The position numbers were made by a program, and so were the translations under genes. 40,862 nt of DNA from Gemmatimonas phototrophica (GTDB lineage: Bacteria; Gemmatimonadota; Gemmatimonadetes; Gemmatimonadales; Gemmatimonadaceae): assembly GCA_945870175.1 (NCBI GenBank), contig CAMBRJ010000002.1, positions 1 through 40,862 of the forward strand, given 5' to 3'. Below are positions 8,781 through 18,323 of this stretch, one piece after another; position 1 is the first letter of the stretch; each line of letters starts with the position of its first letter. Under the pieces are notes generated by a model that saw only the letters and a list, made by a program, of their open reading frames with translations, was not told where the DNA came from and did not search any database.

Positions 8781-9967
8781 GCGAGAGGCTCCGGTAGCGG
8801 GGGAAGAAAGCCGAGTTGCTCGAGCACGAGGTGCAGCTGCGACGGATCGGGCACGGTACCCTGCGCGAGACGGGGCGATCCGCCGCCACGGCCGCCCACC
8901 GACTGCAGCGCGGTGCGGAGTCGCTGCCCTGCGTCGATGCCGGCTGCCGTGGCCATCAGTACCCCGCCAGCTTCGGTATTGGTGACCACCACAGCGCAAC
9001 TCCCGAGGGCGACCAGCTGCTGGGCCAGCGGCTCGGCGTCCTTCACCGCCCCCGTTACCGACGTGACGATGCGGCGCACCCCGTCGCTGTCGGGGACAGA
9101 CGCCGTCCACATCGCGGTGGCCTGATAGCGCGCGAGCTCGCCGGCGAGGCGCTTGCGTTCGCGCTCGCCCTCGGTGAGCCGCTGCATCTGCTGTTCCACG
9201 AGACCCGGCAGATCATGCGGCGCGGCCGACAGCGTGCGCGCGGCCTTGGTGAGCAGCTCGGCGTCGAGGCGGGCGCGGGACACGGCGCGATGGCCGCAGA
9301 CGAACTCGATCCGCGTATGGCCCTTGGTCTTCTCGGCGCGGCGTAGCAGCAGGGCGCCGATCTCCCCAGTTCCATCGACATGGGTTCCGCCGCAGGCGCT
9401 GCGGTCCAAGCCGTCGATGGTGACGATGCGGAGCTCGCCGTCGCGGTCGCTCGGCTTGCGGAGCCCGGTGGCTTCGGCGGCGTTCTCGAAAGACACCGTG
9501 ACGCGGCGGTTCTGCACAATGAGCGCATTGGCGCGGCGTTCGATGGCGGCGAGCGTGGTGGGGTCGAAATTTTCGCAGGCCACATCGACCGTGTTGGTGT
9601 CATCACCGAAGTGCACGCTGACGGTGGGCCAGCCAAATTCGTCGGTGAGCATGGCCGAAAGCAGGTGCTGACCGGTGTGTTGCTGCATGTGATCGACGCG
9701 TCGCGTCATGTCGACCTGTCCAACCAGCATCGAGCCTACTGGGACGCCGATCGGGTCGGCGAGACAATGCGCGATGCGCTCGTCCTCGTCGATGACGTCC
9801 ACGACCGCGATCCCGCCCAGCGTGCCCACGTCGTGCGGTTGTCCGCCCGAGGTGGGATAGAACGCCGTGCGATCGAGCACGACACGACGGCCGTCGTCGG
9901 TGATGTCGAGCACGGCGGCGGTGAAGCGGTCGAGGCGCGCGTCGGTGTAGTACAGGCGATCGGTCAT
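8777..9967 (-). CDS. Alanyl-tRNA editing protein (AlaX-type, tRNA_SAD plus DHHA1 domains)
   Basis: Start trimmed to MTDRLYYTDARLDRFTAAVLD; TAFYPTSGGQPHDVGTLGG, HMQQHTGQHLLSAML, SACGGTHVDGTGEIGALLL, C-terminal GGRGGGSPRLAQGTVPD. Confidence 0.93.
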   Translation of the reverse strand: MTDRLYYTDARLDRFTAAVLDITDDGRRVVLDRTAFYPTSGGQPHDVGTLGGIAVVDVIDEDERIAHCLADPIGVPVGSMLVGQVDMTRRVDHMQQHTGQHLLSAMLTDEFGWPTVSVHFGDDTNTVDVACENFDPTTLAAIERRANALIVQNRRVTVSFENAAEATGLRKPSDRDGELRIVTIDGLDRSACGGTHVDGTGEIGALLLRRAEKTKGHTRIEFVCGHRAVSRARLDAELLTKAARTLSAAPHDLPGLVEQQMQRLTEGERERKRLAGELARYQATAMWTASVPDSDGVRRIVTSVTGAVKDAEPLAQQLVALGSCAVVVTNTEAGGVLMATAAGIDAGQRLRTALQSVGGRGGGSPRLAQGTVPDPSQLHLVLEQLGFLPPLPEPLA

Positions 9968-10034
9968 GCGGGGACGGGTCGGGATGGGGAAGCGTCGTGC
10001 AACGGGAAAGGACGCCGATGGTATCTTGCGTAAT

Positions 10035-12521
10035 ATGCTGATTCCGCCCACTCCCCGGATGCTCGGCCGTATCGCCGCGCGCGCGACGCTGGCGATGCTC
10101 GCCGTCTCGAGCGCCGGCTGCAGCAGCCGCTTTTTCACGGTGAGGCCGGATTCCCGTGTGGAGACGTCGGCTCCCGCCGTGGTGGCGCCGGCGCCGCCAG
10201 CGCCGGCGGCGCCGGCCGTCGTGGACACGATCCTCCCGGAGCCAGACCCGGCGCCATCCGACTCGGCGGGTGTGGCCCGCCTGCACGCGCTGATGCAGGT
10301 GTGGCATCTGGTGTCGCTGTACCACCCGGCGGTGATCGAGCGCGGCGCGCCGTGGGATTCGGCATTCATCCGCGCGGCCACGGTGGTGCGGTCGGCCACT
10401 GATCCGCAGCAGTTGGCGGTGGCCTATCGACGCCTGCTGTCGGTGGTGCAGGACCCACTCACGCGGGTGGAGCTGGCCGACGCGATGAGCGCCACGGGTG
10501 CCACGAATGACTTTGTGTTCGGCAGCGAACGCACGCGCGATAGTGTGCTCATCGTGCGCGTGCCGCTGGGATCGGCCCAACGCGCGCTGTTCACCGACAG
10601 CGCGGCGGCGATGGTGCGCCGACTGCTCGCGACGGCGCCGGCCCACGTGATACTCGATGTGCGTGGGTCTGGTGCGACGACGAGTGCCGCGACCGGTGCG
10701 GTGTTGGATTCCCTCGATGCCGACGTCGAGCTGTTCGTCGCCAACGCGGGATTGGTGACGTCGTTGAACAGCGCGCTTACAACGATGAGCATGGAGCGCA
10801 CGCGCCGGGTTGGTGGCGCGCACGTAATGAACGGAGCGTGGCAGCCGGACGATGCCTGGACGGTACGCACGGGACGTCCGGTGTTTGCGGGTTCAGCGAC
10901 ACCGCGGCGCGTGATGGTGCTGGCGAACCGCGCCACGGTGCTGCCGCGCGCGCTGTTGTCGTTGATCGCGAGTGGTCGGGCCACGCTCCTCGCCGAAGAG
11001 GGTGTGGACGACACGCCGCTGGTGTCGAGTGTAGTGTTGCCGATCGCCGATCGTGTGTCGGTGCGACTCCGCACGGGAGAACTTGTGCACGCCGACGGCA
11101 GCACCGGGTTGCTTGCCGACACGGTGCTTCCTCGAGCCTCCCAGCCGTCAGACAGCGCGCCGGTGTTGCGCACGGCGCTCACGCTGCTGCGCACCAGCCG
11201 CATCGTGCGCGCCTCGCGCGTGCCCACACGGCGACTGCCGGCGGTGTTGCCAGGCTACTACGACAGCGATCCTTATCCGTTCATGGGCGCGCGTTTGCTG
11301 GCGGCGGCCCGGTTGTGGAGTGCGATTCGTGTGCGGCATGTGCATCGCGACCTGTACGACGAGGACATGGACGCCCTGCTCGAGCGCACGATCCCCGCGC
11401 TCGAAGCGGCGCGGGTCGCGACGGAGTACGCGGCGGCGTTGATGCCGATGGTATCGGCGCTCGATGACACGCCGTCGACCTTGCAGGGACCGTCGGCCGA
11501 TTCCGTTCGCGGCACGGCGTCGGTGCCGTTTCGTGTGCGCTGGATCGAAGACCGTGCCATCATCACCGATGTGATGCGCGACTCCGTGACGAAGGCGCTC
11601 GGCATCGAGACGGGCATGGAGGTCACAGCGGCCGACGGCTTCCCGACGCCGGCGTGGATCATCGATCACCGCACCGCGGTGTCGGCGCCGAACAGTTGGT
11701 CACGTCTGCGCGCCTTGATGCCGCAGCTGGCACTGGGGCCGAGTGGCGGCACGCTGTTCCGGGTGCGCGACATGGCCAATCGCGAGCGACAGGTGAACAT
11801 TCCGCGCCGTGTGGACGACATGGCGCTCCTCGCGCGCTCCGAACGGCCCCTCGTGAGTGCGGTGCGCACGCTGCCCGGCGACATCGTATATCTCGATGTG
11901 GAACGTCTGTCGGTCGACTCGCTGGCGGCGACGATGGTGCGTGCGCGGAGCGCCCGCGGTTGGATCCTGGATTTGCGCGGCACGCTGGGTACCGGTCATG
12001 CCGCGGCGATTCTGGCGGCGGTGCGCCGCATACCGGAGGCAGTCACGGCGCGTGAGGTGCGGCGCTACGACAGCGAACCGTGTGCCACGCCGACGTTGCG
12101 CGAAGCACGCGCGTTGTGCGCCGTCACGCGCGAGACGCGCTCGCGGGTGAGTCGCGGTGATACGGCCGGCCACTATGCCGGACGCCTCGTGGCGCTGATC
12201 GACGAGCGCACCGATGGCGAAATGGAGCGACTGGCGCTCGCGCTCGATGCGGTGGCGCCGGTGACGTTCATTGGCTCCTCGAGTGCCGGAGCGCCTGGTG
12301 AGGTGATGCAGGTGGCGTTGCCGGGACTGTTGCAGGTCGCGTTGCCCATCGTAGAGCTGCGTCGCGCGGACGATGCGCAGTTGCAGCGCGTGGGCATGAC
12401 GCCCGGCGTGGAGGCTCGCCTCACGGTACGCGGCGTGCGCAGCGGTTTTGATGACGTGATCGAGCGCGCGCAGCAGTGGCTGGTGCAGCAGCTCGATCCG
12501 CCAGCACGTCGTCGCCGATAG
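10035..12521 (+). CDS. Predicted lipoprotein with two S41-like (TSPc fold) domains, probably catalytically degenerate
   Basis: Lipobox LAVSSAGC. First domain AHVILDVRGSG...RVMVLANRATVLPRALLSLIASG...; PDZ-like GIETGMEVTAADGFP; second domain GWILDLRGTLGTGH...GRLVALIDERTDGEMERLALALD...IGSSSAGAPGEVMQVALPG. Confidence 0.75.
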   Translation: MLIPPTPRMLGRIAARATLAMLAVSSAGCSSRFFTVRPDSRVETSAPAVVAPAPPAPAAPAVVDTILPEPDPAPSDSAGVARLHALMQVWHLVSLYHPAVIERGAPWDSAFIRAATVVRSATDPQQLAVAYRRLLSVVQDPLTRVELADAMSATGATNDFVFGSERTRDSVLIVRVPLGSAQRALFTDSAAAMVRRLLATAPAHVILDVRGSGATTSAATGAVLDSLDADVELFVANAGLVTSLNSALTTMSMERTRRVGGAHVMNGAWQPDDAWTVRTGRPVFAGSATPRRVMVLANRATVLPRALLSLIASGRATLLAEEGVDDTPLVSSVVLPIADRVSVRLRTGELVHADGSTGLLADTVLPRASQPSDSAPVLRTALTLLRTSRIVRASRVPTRRLPAVLPGYYDSDPYPFMGARLLAAARLWSAIRVRHVHRDLYDEDMDALLERTIPALEAARVATEYAAALMPMVSALDDTPSTLQGPSADSVRGTASVPFRVRWIEDRAIITDVMRDSVTKALGIETGMEVTAADGFPTPAWIIDHRTAVSAPNSWSRLRALMPQLALGPSGGTLFRVRDMANRERQVNIPRRVDDMALLARSERPLVSAVRTLPGDIVYLDVERLSVDSLAATMVRARSARGWILDLRGTLGTGHAAAILAAVRRIPEAVTAREVRRYDSEPCATPTLREARALCAVTRETRSRVSRGDTAGHYAGRLVALIDERTDGEMERLALALDAVAPVTFIGSSSAGAPGEVMQVALPGLLQVALPIVELRRADDAQLQRVGMTPGVEARLTVRGVRSGFDDVIERAQQWLVQQLDPPARRRR

Positions 12522-12530
12522 TCGGTCGCT

Positions 12531-15092
12531 GTGCGAGACACCACGACTCTTCCGATCGACGAGATCATTCCGTCGCTGCGCGCGGCGCTGACGGCGCGCA
12601 CGGTCGCGGTGCTGGAGGCGCCACCCGGTGCGGGAAAGACCACACGCGTGCCGCTCGCGCTCGTGAACGAGCCGTGGCTGGCGGGCGCGAAGGTGGTGAT
12701 GCTCGAGCCGCGACGACTCGCCGCGCGCGCGGCGGCGTCGTACATGGCGTCGACGATCGGCGAGGACGTGGGGCAGACGGTGGGGTACCGCGTGCGCGGC
12801 GAGTCGCGCATCTCGAAGCAGACGCGTATCGAGGTAGTGACCGAAGGCGTGCTGGCGCGCATGCTGAGCAGCGATGCGGCGCTCGAGGATATCGGGCTCG
12901 TGATCTTCGACGAATTTCACGAACGGTCGCTGCACGCCGACCTCGGGTTGGCACTGGTGCTCGAAACACAGCGCCATCTGCGTGAGAAGCTGCGCGTGCT
13001 GGTGATGTCGGCCACGCTCGACGGCGTCGCGGTGTCGGCGTTGCTGGCCGATGCGCGTGGTCCGGCGCCGGTGCTGCGCAGCGAGGGGCGCATGTTTCCC
13101 ATCGAGACGCACTATCGCGCGCCGCGTCGTGATGAGCGGGTGGAGGCGACGACGGCGCGGGTGATTCGTGAGGCACTCGACGCCACCGAAGGCGATGTGC
13201 TGGTGTTCCTGCCCGGCGCTGGTGAACAGCGCCGAGTGGCGGAACGTCTCACGGGCGACACGATGACTGGCGTACGCGTGCACACGCTGCATGGCAGCAT
13301 GCCGTTGGCCGAGCAGGATGCGGCGCTGGCACCGGCGCGGGTGGGTACGCGGAAGGTGGTGCTCAGTACGAGTGTCGCCGAGACCAGCCTGACGGTGGCG
13401 GGCGTGCGTGTGGTGATCGACTGCGGCTTGTCACGCGTGCCGCGCTACGATGCCTCGGCGGGGCTGACGCGATTGCACACGGTGCGGGTGAGTCGGGCGT
13501 CGGCCGATCAGCGTCGTGGTCGTGCGGGGCGTACGGCGCCCGGCGTGAGCTACCGGCTGTGGGATCAACACGAGGACCATACGCTGCTGCCGAGCACGCG
13601 TCCGGAAATTGTGGACGCGGATTTGTCGTCGTTGGCGTTGGAACTGGCCGACGCCGGCATCAGCGATCCCACCACACTGCGGTGGCTGGATGTGCCGCGG
13701 GCCGGTGCGTTTGCGCAGGCGCGGGCGCTGTTGGCGCAGCTCGGTGCGCTCGACGACGCGGGGCGTATCACGCCCCATGGCCGTCGCATGGCGGCGCTGC
13801 CGTTACAGCCACGGTTGGCGCACCTGGCGATCACCGCGGCGGCGCGTGGTGCCTTGCCGCTCGGTGCCGCGATCGCGGCGTTGCTGGAGGAGCGCGACAT
13901 CGTGCGCTACGACGGGTTGCCGCCGCAGTCGGACATGCGATTGCGTACGGAGCTGCTGCGACGCGATGGAGCGTCGGGCGCGGTGGGGGTGGCGGTGGAT
14001 CGCGATGGCGTGCGGCGCGTGCGACAGACGGCCGACGATCTCGCACGCCGCGCGGCGGGCGGGGGATCGGGTTCGTCGTCGCGCGCCTCATCGCCGGAAT
14101 TGTGGGATGATGCCGACACGGGCTCGTTGCTCGCGCTGGCGTATCCCGATCGCGTGGCGCAGCGACGCAGTGGTGCTGAGCCGCGGTACCTGCTGCGCAA
14201 CGGCAGCGGGGCGGTGTTGGCGAAACACGATGCGCTGCACGACGCGCCCTATCTGGCCATCGCGGATCTTGAGGGCACGTCGCCCGAAGCCCGCATCGTG
14301 CGCGCGGCGCCGATCACGCTGGAGGAACTGCGCGAGGATTTCGGCGCGCAGTTCGTGCGGGTGCAACTGGTGGAGTGGAATGAGCGCACCAAGGCCGTAC
14401 GTGCGCGCAAGCGTACGATGCTGGGTGCGCTCGTGATTGAAGAAGTGATGTGGTCCGACGCCGATCCCGAGGTCGTGTTGCAGACCGTGCTGGAGGCGAT
14501 TCGTGCCCAGCTCGCTCGCGGTGGGATCGAGGCGTTGCCGTTTTCACAGGCGGCGTTGCGATTGCGTGAACGGATGGCGTTCGTGCATGCGCACGATGAG
14601 AGTTGGCCGGATGTATCGGTGGCCGCCCTGTCGGCGTCGCTGGCGGAGTGGGCGGGCCCGTATCTCGACGGCGTGCGCACGTGGGCGCAGCTGGCGTCGG
14701 TGGATTGGCACGACGCGCTGCAGTCGCTGATGCCGTGGTCGCAGCGGTCGGCGCTGGAGCGATTGGCACCGACGCATCTGGAGGTGCCGAGTGGGTCGCG
14801 GATTGCGCTGGACTACAGTGAGGCGACGGCGCCGGTGCTGGCGGTGAAGCTGCAGGAAGTGTTCGGGTGGAGCACGACGCCGATGGTGATGGATGGGCGT
14901 GTGTCGCTCACGCTGCAGCTGCTGTCACCGGCGCAGCGGCCGGTGCAGGTGACGCGCGACCTCGCGGGATTCTGGCGCAGCTCGTACTTCGAGGTGCGCA
15001 AGGAGCTACGCGGGCGGTATCCGCGGCACCCGTGGCCGGAGGATCCGCTGACGGCGGAGGCGACGAGGCGGGCGAAGCCGCGCGGGACGTAA
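12531..15092 (+). CDS. hrpB: ATP-dependent helicase HrpB
   Basis: 853 aa, GTG start; EAPPGAGKTTRVPLAL, VIFDEFHERSLHADLGLAL, STSVAETSLTVAGVRVVID, QRRGRAGRTAPGVSYRLW, C-terminal HrpB domain YPRHPWPEDP. Confidence 0.97.
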   Translation: MRDTTTLPIDEIIPSLRAALTARTVAVLEAPPGAGKTTRVPLALVNEPWLAGAKVVMLEPRRLAARAAASYMASTIGEDVGQTVGYRVRGESRISKQTRIEVVTEGVLARMLSSDAALEDIGLVIFDEFHERSLHADLGLALVLETQRHLREKLRVLVMSATLDGVAVSALLADARGPAPVLRSEGRMFPIETHYRAPRRDERVEATTARVIREALDATEGDVLVFLPGAGEQRRVAERLTGDTMTGVRVHTLHGSMPLAEQDAALAPARVGTRKVVLSTSVAETSLTVAGVRVVIDCGLSRVPRYDASAGLTRLHTVRVSRASADQRRGRAGRTAPGVSYRLWDQHEDHTLLPSTRPEIVDADLSSLALELADAGISDPTTLRWLDVPRAGAFAQARALLAQLGALDDAGRITPHGRRMAALPLQPRLAHLAITAAARGALPLGAAIAALLEERDIVRYDGLPPQSDMRLRTELLRRDGASGAVGVAVDRDGVRRVRQTADDLARRAAGGGSGSSSRASSPELWDDADTGSLLALAYPDRVAQRRSGAEPRYLLRNGSGAVLAKHDALHDAPYLAIADLEGTSPEARIVRAAPITLEELREDFGAQFVRVQLVEWNERTKAVRARKRTMLGALVIEEVMWSDADPEVVLQTVLEAIRAQLARGGIEALPFSQAALRLRERMAFVHAHDESWPDVSVAALSASLAEWAGPYLDGVRTWAQLASVDWHDALQSLMPWSQRSALERLAPTHLEVPSGSRIALDYSEATAPVLAVKLQEVFGWSTTPMVMDGRVSLTLQLLSPAQRPVQVTRDLAGFWRSSYFEVRKELRGRYPRHPWPEDPLTAEATRRAKPRGT

Positions 15093-15099
15093 ACAACAG

Positions 15100-15199
15100 A
15101 AAACAGCTTGACCGCGGATTGGCACGAATGTTCGCGGATGAACAACAACAGCACATGATCCGTGTCGTTGTCCGTGTCGATTCGCGGTCATGCTGTTTT
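15100..15199. repeat. Intergenic long imperfect inverted repeat H3 (ACGGAT/CGCGGAT-word family)
   Basis: Left arm AAAACAGCTTGACCGCGGATTGGCACGAATGTTCGCGGAT; reverse complement of right arm AAAACAGCATGACCGCGAATCGACACGGACAACGACACGGAT; about 10-nt words; 8 nt after the hrpB stop. Confidence 0.8.
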
Positions 15200-15383
15200 G
15201 GTTCGCCTGAACAGACAGCGCTACCACGCGCCGGCATGCGTATTCGCCAATGAAACGCAATAGTAAATCGAGTCAGTGCGGACGTAGGGAGTCGTGCGTT
15301 GGAAAGATGGTGGCGGCGCGTTTGTGGTGAGTACGCTCGGTGGCAGTCGCGCCAAGGTGTGCGTATCTCAACCAGGAGCAATC

Positions 15384-15788
15384 ATGAGCGACGCACCGCT
15401 GCAAACACTGTTGCACCAAGAGCTCAGCAGCCAAATCATCCGCGCGTTCTATGAGGTGTATAACGCCCTCATGCGAGGCCTGCATGAAGTGTGCTACCAA
15501 AATGCGCTGCACGTCGAACTGCAGTTGCGCGGAATCCCCGTCGAACAGGAGGTCCCCTTTGCCGTGGTCTACAAGGGGCACATCATTGGGAAATCCCGCG
15601 TCGATCTGCTCGTCGACCGGAAGGTCATCGTCGAATGCAAGACCGCCAACACCTTGCACGCGCAGCATGAAGCGCAGATGCTGCACTACCTCAAAGCCAC
15701 CAACACCGAGCTTGGCCTGCTGATGTACTTCGGCTCGAAGCCACTGTTCCGGCGGTTCGTGCACACCAGCGACGTGACGGGGCCGTGA
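15384..15788 (+). CDS. GxxExxY protein (PDDEXK_3 family, PD-(D/E)XK nuclease-like)
   Basis: Start trimmed to MSDAPLQTLLHQEL (AGGAG upstream); RGLHEVCYQNAL = GxxExxY motif; RVDLLVDRKVIVECKT resembles the D...ExK nuclease signature. Confidence 0.88.
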   Translation: MSDAPLQTLLHQELSSQIIRAFYEVYNALMRGLHEVCYQNALHVELQLRGIPVEQEVPFAVVYKGHIIGKSRVDLLVDRKVIVECKTANTLHAQHEAQMLHYLKATNTELGLLMYFGSKPLFRRFVHTSDVTGP

Positions 15789-15836
15789 GTCGGTCGCGTC
15801 GTGGGCCAACGATGCGCCCCCAACTATCTTTTCGTG

Positions 15837-16835
15837 ATGTCTGCTGTGCGATGGCTCGTGACTGCCCTGTCGTTCGCCGCCATGATGGGGGTGTCGGCCT
15901 GGGTGGTCGCCTCTCATTGGCCGGCGGGGGGCATGCCGTGGCTGGCGTGGCCGGTGCACGCAGCGGCGTTGGCCACGGTAACGGCCGAGATCATCACCCG
16001 AGCGCTCAAGATCCAAGCGTCGGCGCGGGCGTGCGGCATTCCGCTGCGCTTCGGGACCGCGGTGCGGGTCTGCCTGGCCGGTGATTTCGCGGCGGCCATC
16101 ACGCCGGCCCGTTCAGGGGCGGAGCCGTCGCGCTTTTTGGTGCTGGCGGAAAGTGGCACCGGACCGGCGGGGCGCGTGCTGATTCTCTTCCTCGAGCTGT
16201 TTCTCGAGATGTGGTCGCTGGTGCTGGTGTGCACGGTTCTGGCGGTCCTCTTCGCCGGGCGTGGCGCCTCGGTGGCCGGACTGCTCAGTCTCGTGGGCGG
16301 CTACAGCGGCGTCGTGCTGGGCGTCGGTGCGGCGGGGGTAATCCTGTCCAAACGGAATGCCCACGGGCCGCCGCCCGTCTGGGCTCGGCGGGTGGGACTG
16401 CACGCCGGTCGCTGGCGCGTGGTGCAGCGTACGCTGCGGGCGCTGCGGGGGTCGGTGCAGTCGCTGCGGCGAGCCGATCCGGCGCTGATGCTGTTGGCCT
16501 TCGGGGGCTCGGTGCTGCACGTGCTGTTCAAGGTGGCCACGCTGCCCATACTGGTGTTTTTGGGCGACCCGTCGTTCCCGCGCACCATGGACACGCTGGC
16601 CCCGCTGGTGCTCTGGCCTCTGGCGCTCTTTTACGGCGGGGTGGTGGTGCCGGCGCCCGGCGGGGGTGGCTTTATCGAAGGCGCCTTCGCCGCCACGCTC
16701 GGTTCGGCGATTCCGGCGGGTATCTTTGCCGCATCGCTGCTCTGGTGGCGGTTCTACACGTTCTATCTGTATTTCCTCGTTGGTGGGGCGGCGGCGGGTG
16801 ATGCCGCCCTGCGTGCCCTGCGTCGTCCCAGCTGA
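15837..16835 (+). CDS. Lysylphosphatidylglycerol synthase transmembrane-like (YbhN/UPF0104) membrane protein
   Basis: MSAVRWLVTALSFAAMMG...; multiple TM segments, GDFAAAITPARSGAEPSRFLVLAE, PAPGGGGFIEGAFAATLG. Confidence 0.8.
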   Translation: MSAVRWLVTALSFAAMMGVSAWVVASHWPAGGMPWLAWPVHAAALATVTAEIITRALKIQASARACGIPLRFGTAVRVCLAGDFAAAITPARSGAEPSRFLVLAESGTGPAGRVLILFLELFLEMWSLVLVCTVLAVLFAGRGASVAGLLSLVGGYSGVVLGVGAAGVILSKRNAHGPPPVWARRVGLHAGRWRVVQRTLRALRGSVQSLRRADPALMLLAFGGSVLHVLFKVATLPILVFLGDPSFPRTMDTLAPLVLWPLALFYGGVVVPAPGGGGFIEGAFAATLGSAIPAGIFAASLLWWRFYTFYLYFLVGGAAAGDAALRALRRPS

Positions 16836-16839
16836 CGCG

Positions 16840-17850
16840 ATGTCCTTCACGAACCGTCCAATTTCCAGTACCAACGCCCCGTTGAACCCTGAGTTGGCCG
16901 TGGCCGCCGTCGAATCGGTCGGCGACGGCGCCGACCGGCGTGGCACCAAGTGGCGGCTGATCGCCGGGTTCCTCGTGATCTACATCGTTTGGGGGTCGAC
17001 GTATCTGGCGATTCACTGGGGCGTGGAGACGATCCCGCCGTTCGGGATGGGCGCGGTCAGATTCCTGTCTGCTGGCGCGTTATTGTATGCATGGTGCCGC
17101 TTTCGTGGCGCGAAAAAACCCACAAAGAGTCAGTGGAAGACGTCGGCGGTGATTGGCACGATGCTCCTGTTCGTGGGCAACGGGGCGGTCTCCTGGGCCA
17201 GTCAGCGGGTGCCCTCCGGGCTCACGTCGGTGCTGGTCGCCACCGTCCCCCTCTGGCTCGTGCTCTGTGAGCTCTGGCAGGGGAAGCGCCCGGAGCTCAT
17301 CAAGATCATCGGCGTCCTGATCGGCCTCGCCGGCGTCGCCCTGCTCGTCATGCCAACCGGTGCGGCCACGGCCACCGTCGACCCCGTGGGGGCCTTCGTG
17401 CTCACGCTAGGCTCGTTCTCGTGGACCGTGGGCTCGCTGTATTCGCGCACCGCGCGACAGGCCGAGTCGCCCGCGTTGGCGATCGCGATGCAGATGCTGG
17501 TGGGTGGCTCGCTGCTGCTGCTGCTGTCGCTGGCCTCAGGAGAGTGGACCTCGGCGCTGCACATCTCCGCCCGATCGGCGGCCTCGCTGCTCTACTTGAT
17601 TGTGTTCGGATCGCTGAGTGGATTCAGCACCTACATGTGGCTCCTGAAGGTGGCGAGCCCTGCGGCGGTGGGGACCTACGCGTATGTGAACCCGGCCGTC
17701 GCGGTGTTGCTCGGCGTGCTGTTCGCGGGTGAGCGGCTTCCGGCGCAGGCCGTCGCCGCGATGACGGTCATTCTGGGCGGGGTCGCCATGGTCAGCATTG
17801 CCGGTGGCGGTGCCAAGCGTATGGTCACCGCCGTTTGGCGCGCGCGCTGA
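16840..17850 (+). CDS. EamA family (DMT superfamily) transporter
   Basis: Start trimmed to MSFTNRPISS; FLVIYIVWGSTYLAIHWGVETIPPFGMGAVRFLSAG, second EamA repeat YAYVNPAVAVLLGVLFAGERL. Confidence 0.93.
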   Translation: MSFTNRPISSTNAPLNPELAVAAVESVGDGADRRGTKWRLIAGFLVIYIVWGSTYLAIHWGVETIPPFGMGAVRFLSAGALLYAWCRFRGAKKPTKSQWKTSAVIGTMLLFVGNGAVSWASQRVPSGLTSVLVATVPLWLVLCELWQGKRPELIKIIGVLIGLAGVALLVMPTGAATATVDPVGAFVLTLGSFSWTVGSLYSRTARQAESPALAIAMQMLVGGSLLLLLSLASGEWTSALHISARSAASLLYLIVFGSLSGFSTYMWLLKVASPAAVGTYAYVNPAVAVLLGVLFAGERLPAQAVAAMTVILGGVAMVSIAGGGAKRMVTAVWRAR

Positions 17851-17885
17851 CGCGTCTGCGCTGACGCGTCTGCGCTGACGCGTCT
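17844..17885 (+). repeat. Perfect tandem repeat 3 x 14 bp (GCGCTGACGCGTCT)
   Basis: Three identical units 17844-17857, 17858-17871, 17872-17885; the first contains the EamA stop codon. Confidence 0.97.
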
Positions 17886-17948
17886 GCTGAATCCTGCGCG
17901 CGCGGGGGGGCGTACGGAACGGCGTACCCACTACTCCGGAGCGACACC

Positions 17949-18311
17949 ATGCGCACCCATATAAAAGTTGTCGGCATCGTCAACCTGCTCTACAGCGCGA
18001 TCGGCATCCTCGCCGCCGCTGGTGTGTTGATGGGCGGCATCTTCAGCTCGTTGGCCACGCTCAACCCTATCGTGCTGATTGTCGGCACGGTGACCAGCGC
18101 CCTGATAGCGATCGTGATCGGTGCCATCAGCGTGTTCGGCCTCATCGCGGGCTTCGCGCTGCTCAATCACCAGCAGTGGGCCCGCTACGTCATTCTGTTC
18201 GTGTCGGCGTTGCGTCTGTTGCGTTGGCCGTGGGGCACGCTGTTCGGGGGCTACTCGATTTGGGTGCTCATGCACGACGAGACGCGTCAGCTGTTCGCGA
18301 TGAAGTCGTAA
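17949..18311 (+). CDS. Small four-helix-type membrane protein, hypothetical
   Basis: 120 aa; alternating hydrophobic segments; ends NHQQWARYVILFVSALRLLRWPWGTLFGGYSIWVLMHDETRQLF. Confidence 0.8.
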   Translation: MRTHIKVVGIVNLLYSAIGILAAAGVLMGGIFSSLATLNPIVLIVGTVTSALIAIVIGAISVFGLIAGFALLNHQQWARYVILFVSALRLLRWPWGTLFGGYSIWVLMHDETRQLFAMKS

Positions 18312-18323
18312 CACGCGATCGCA

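Noticed and set aside
11700-13292. 530-aa minus-strand ORF spanning the S41-like and hrpB genes
   Set aside because: Crosses two well-supported plus-strand genes; composition is artefactual.
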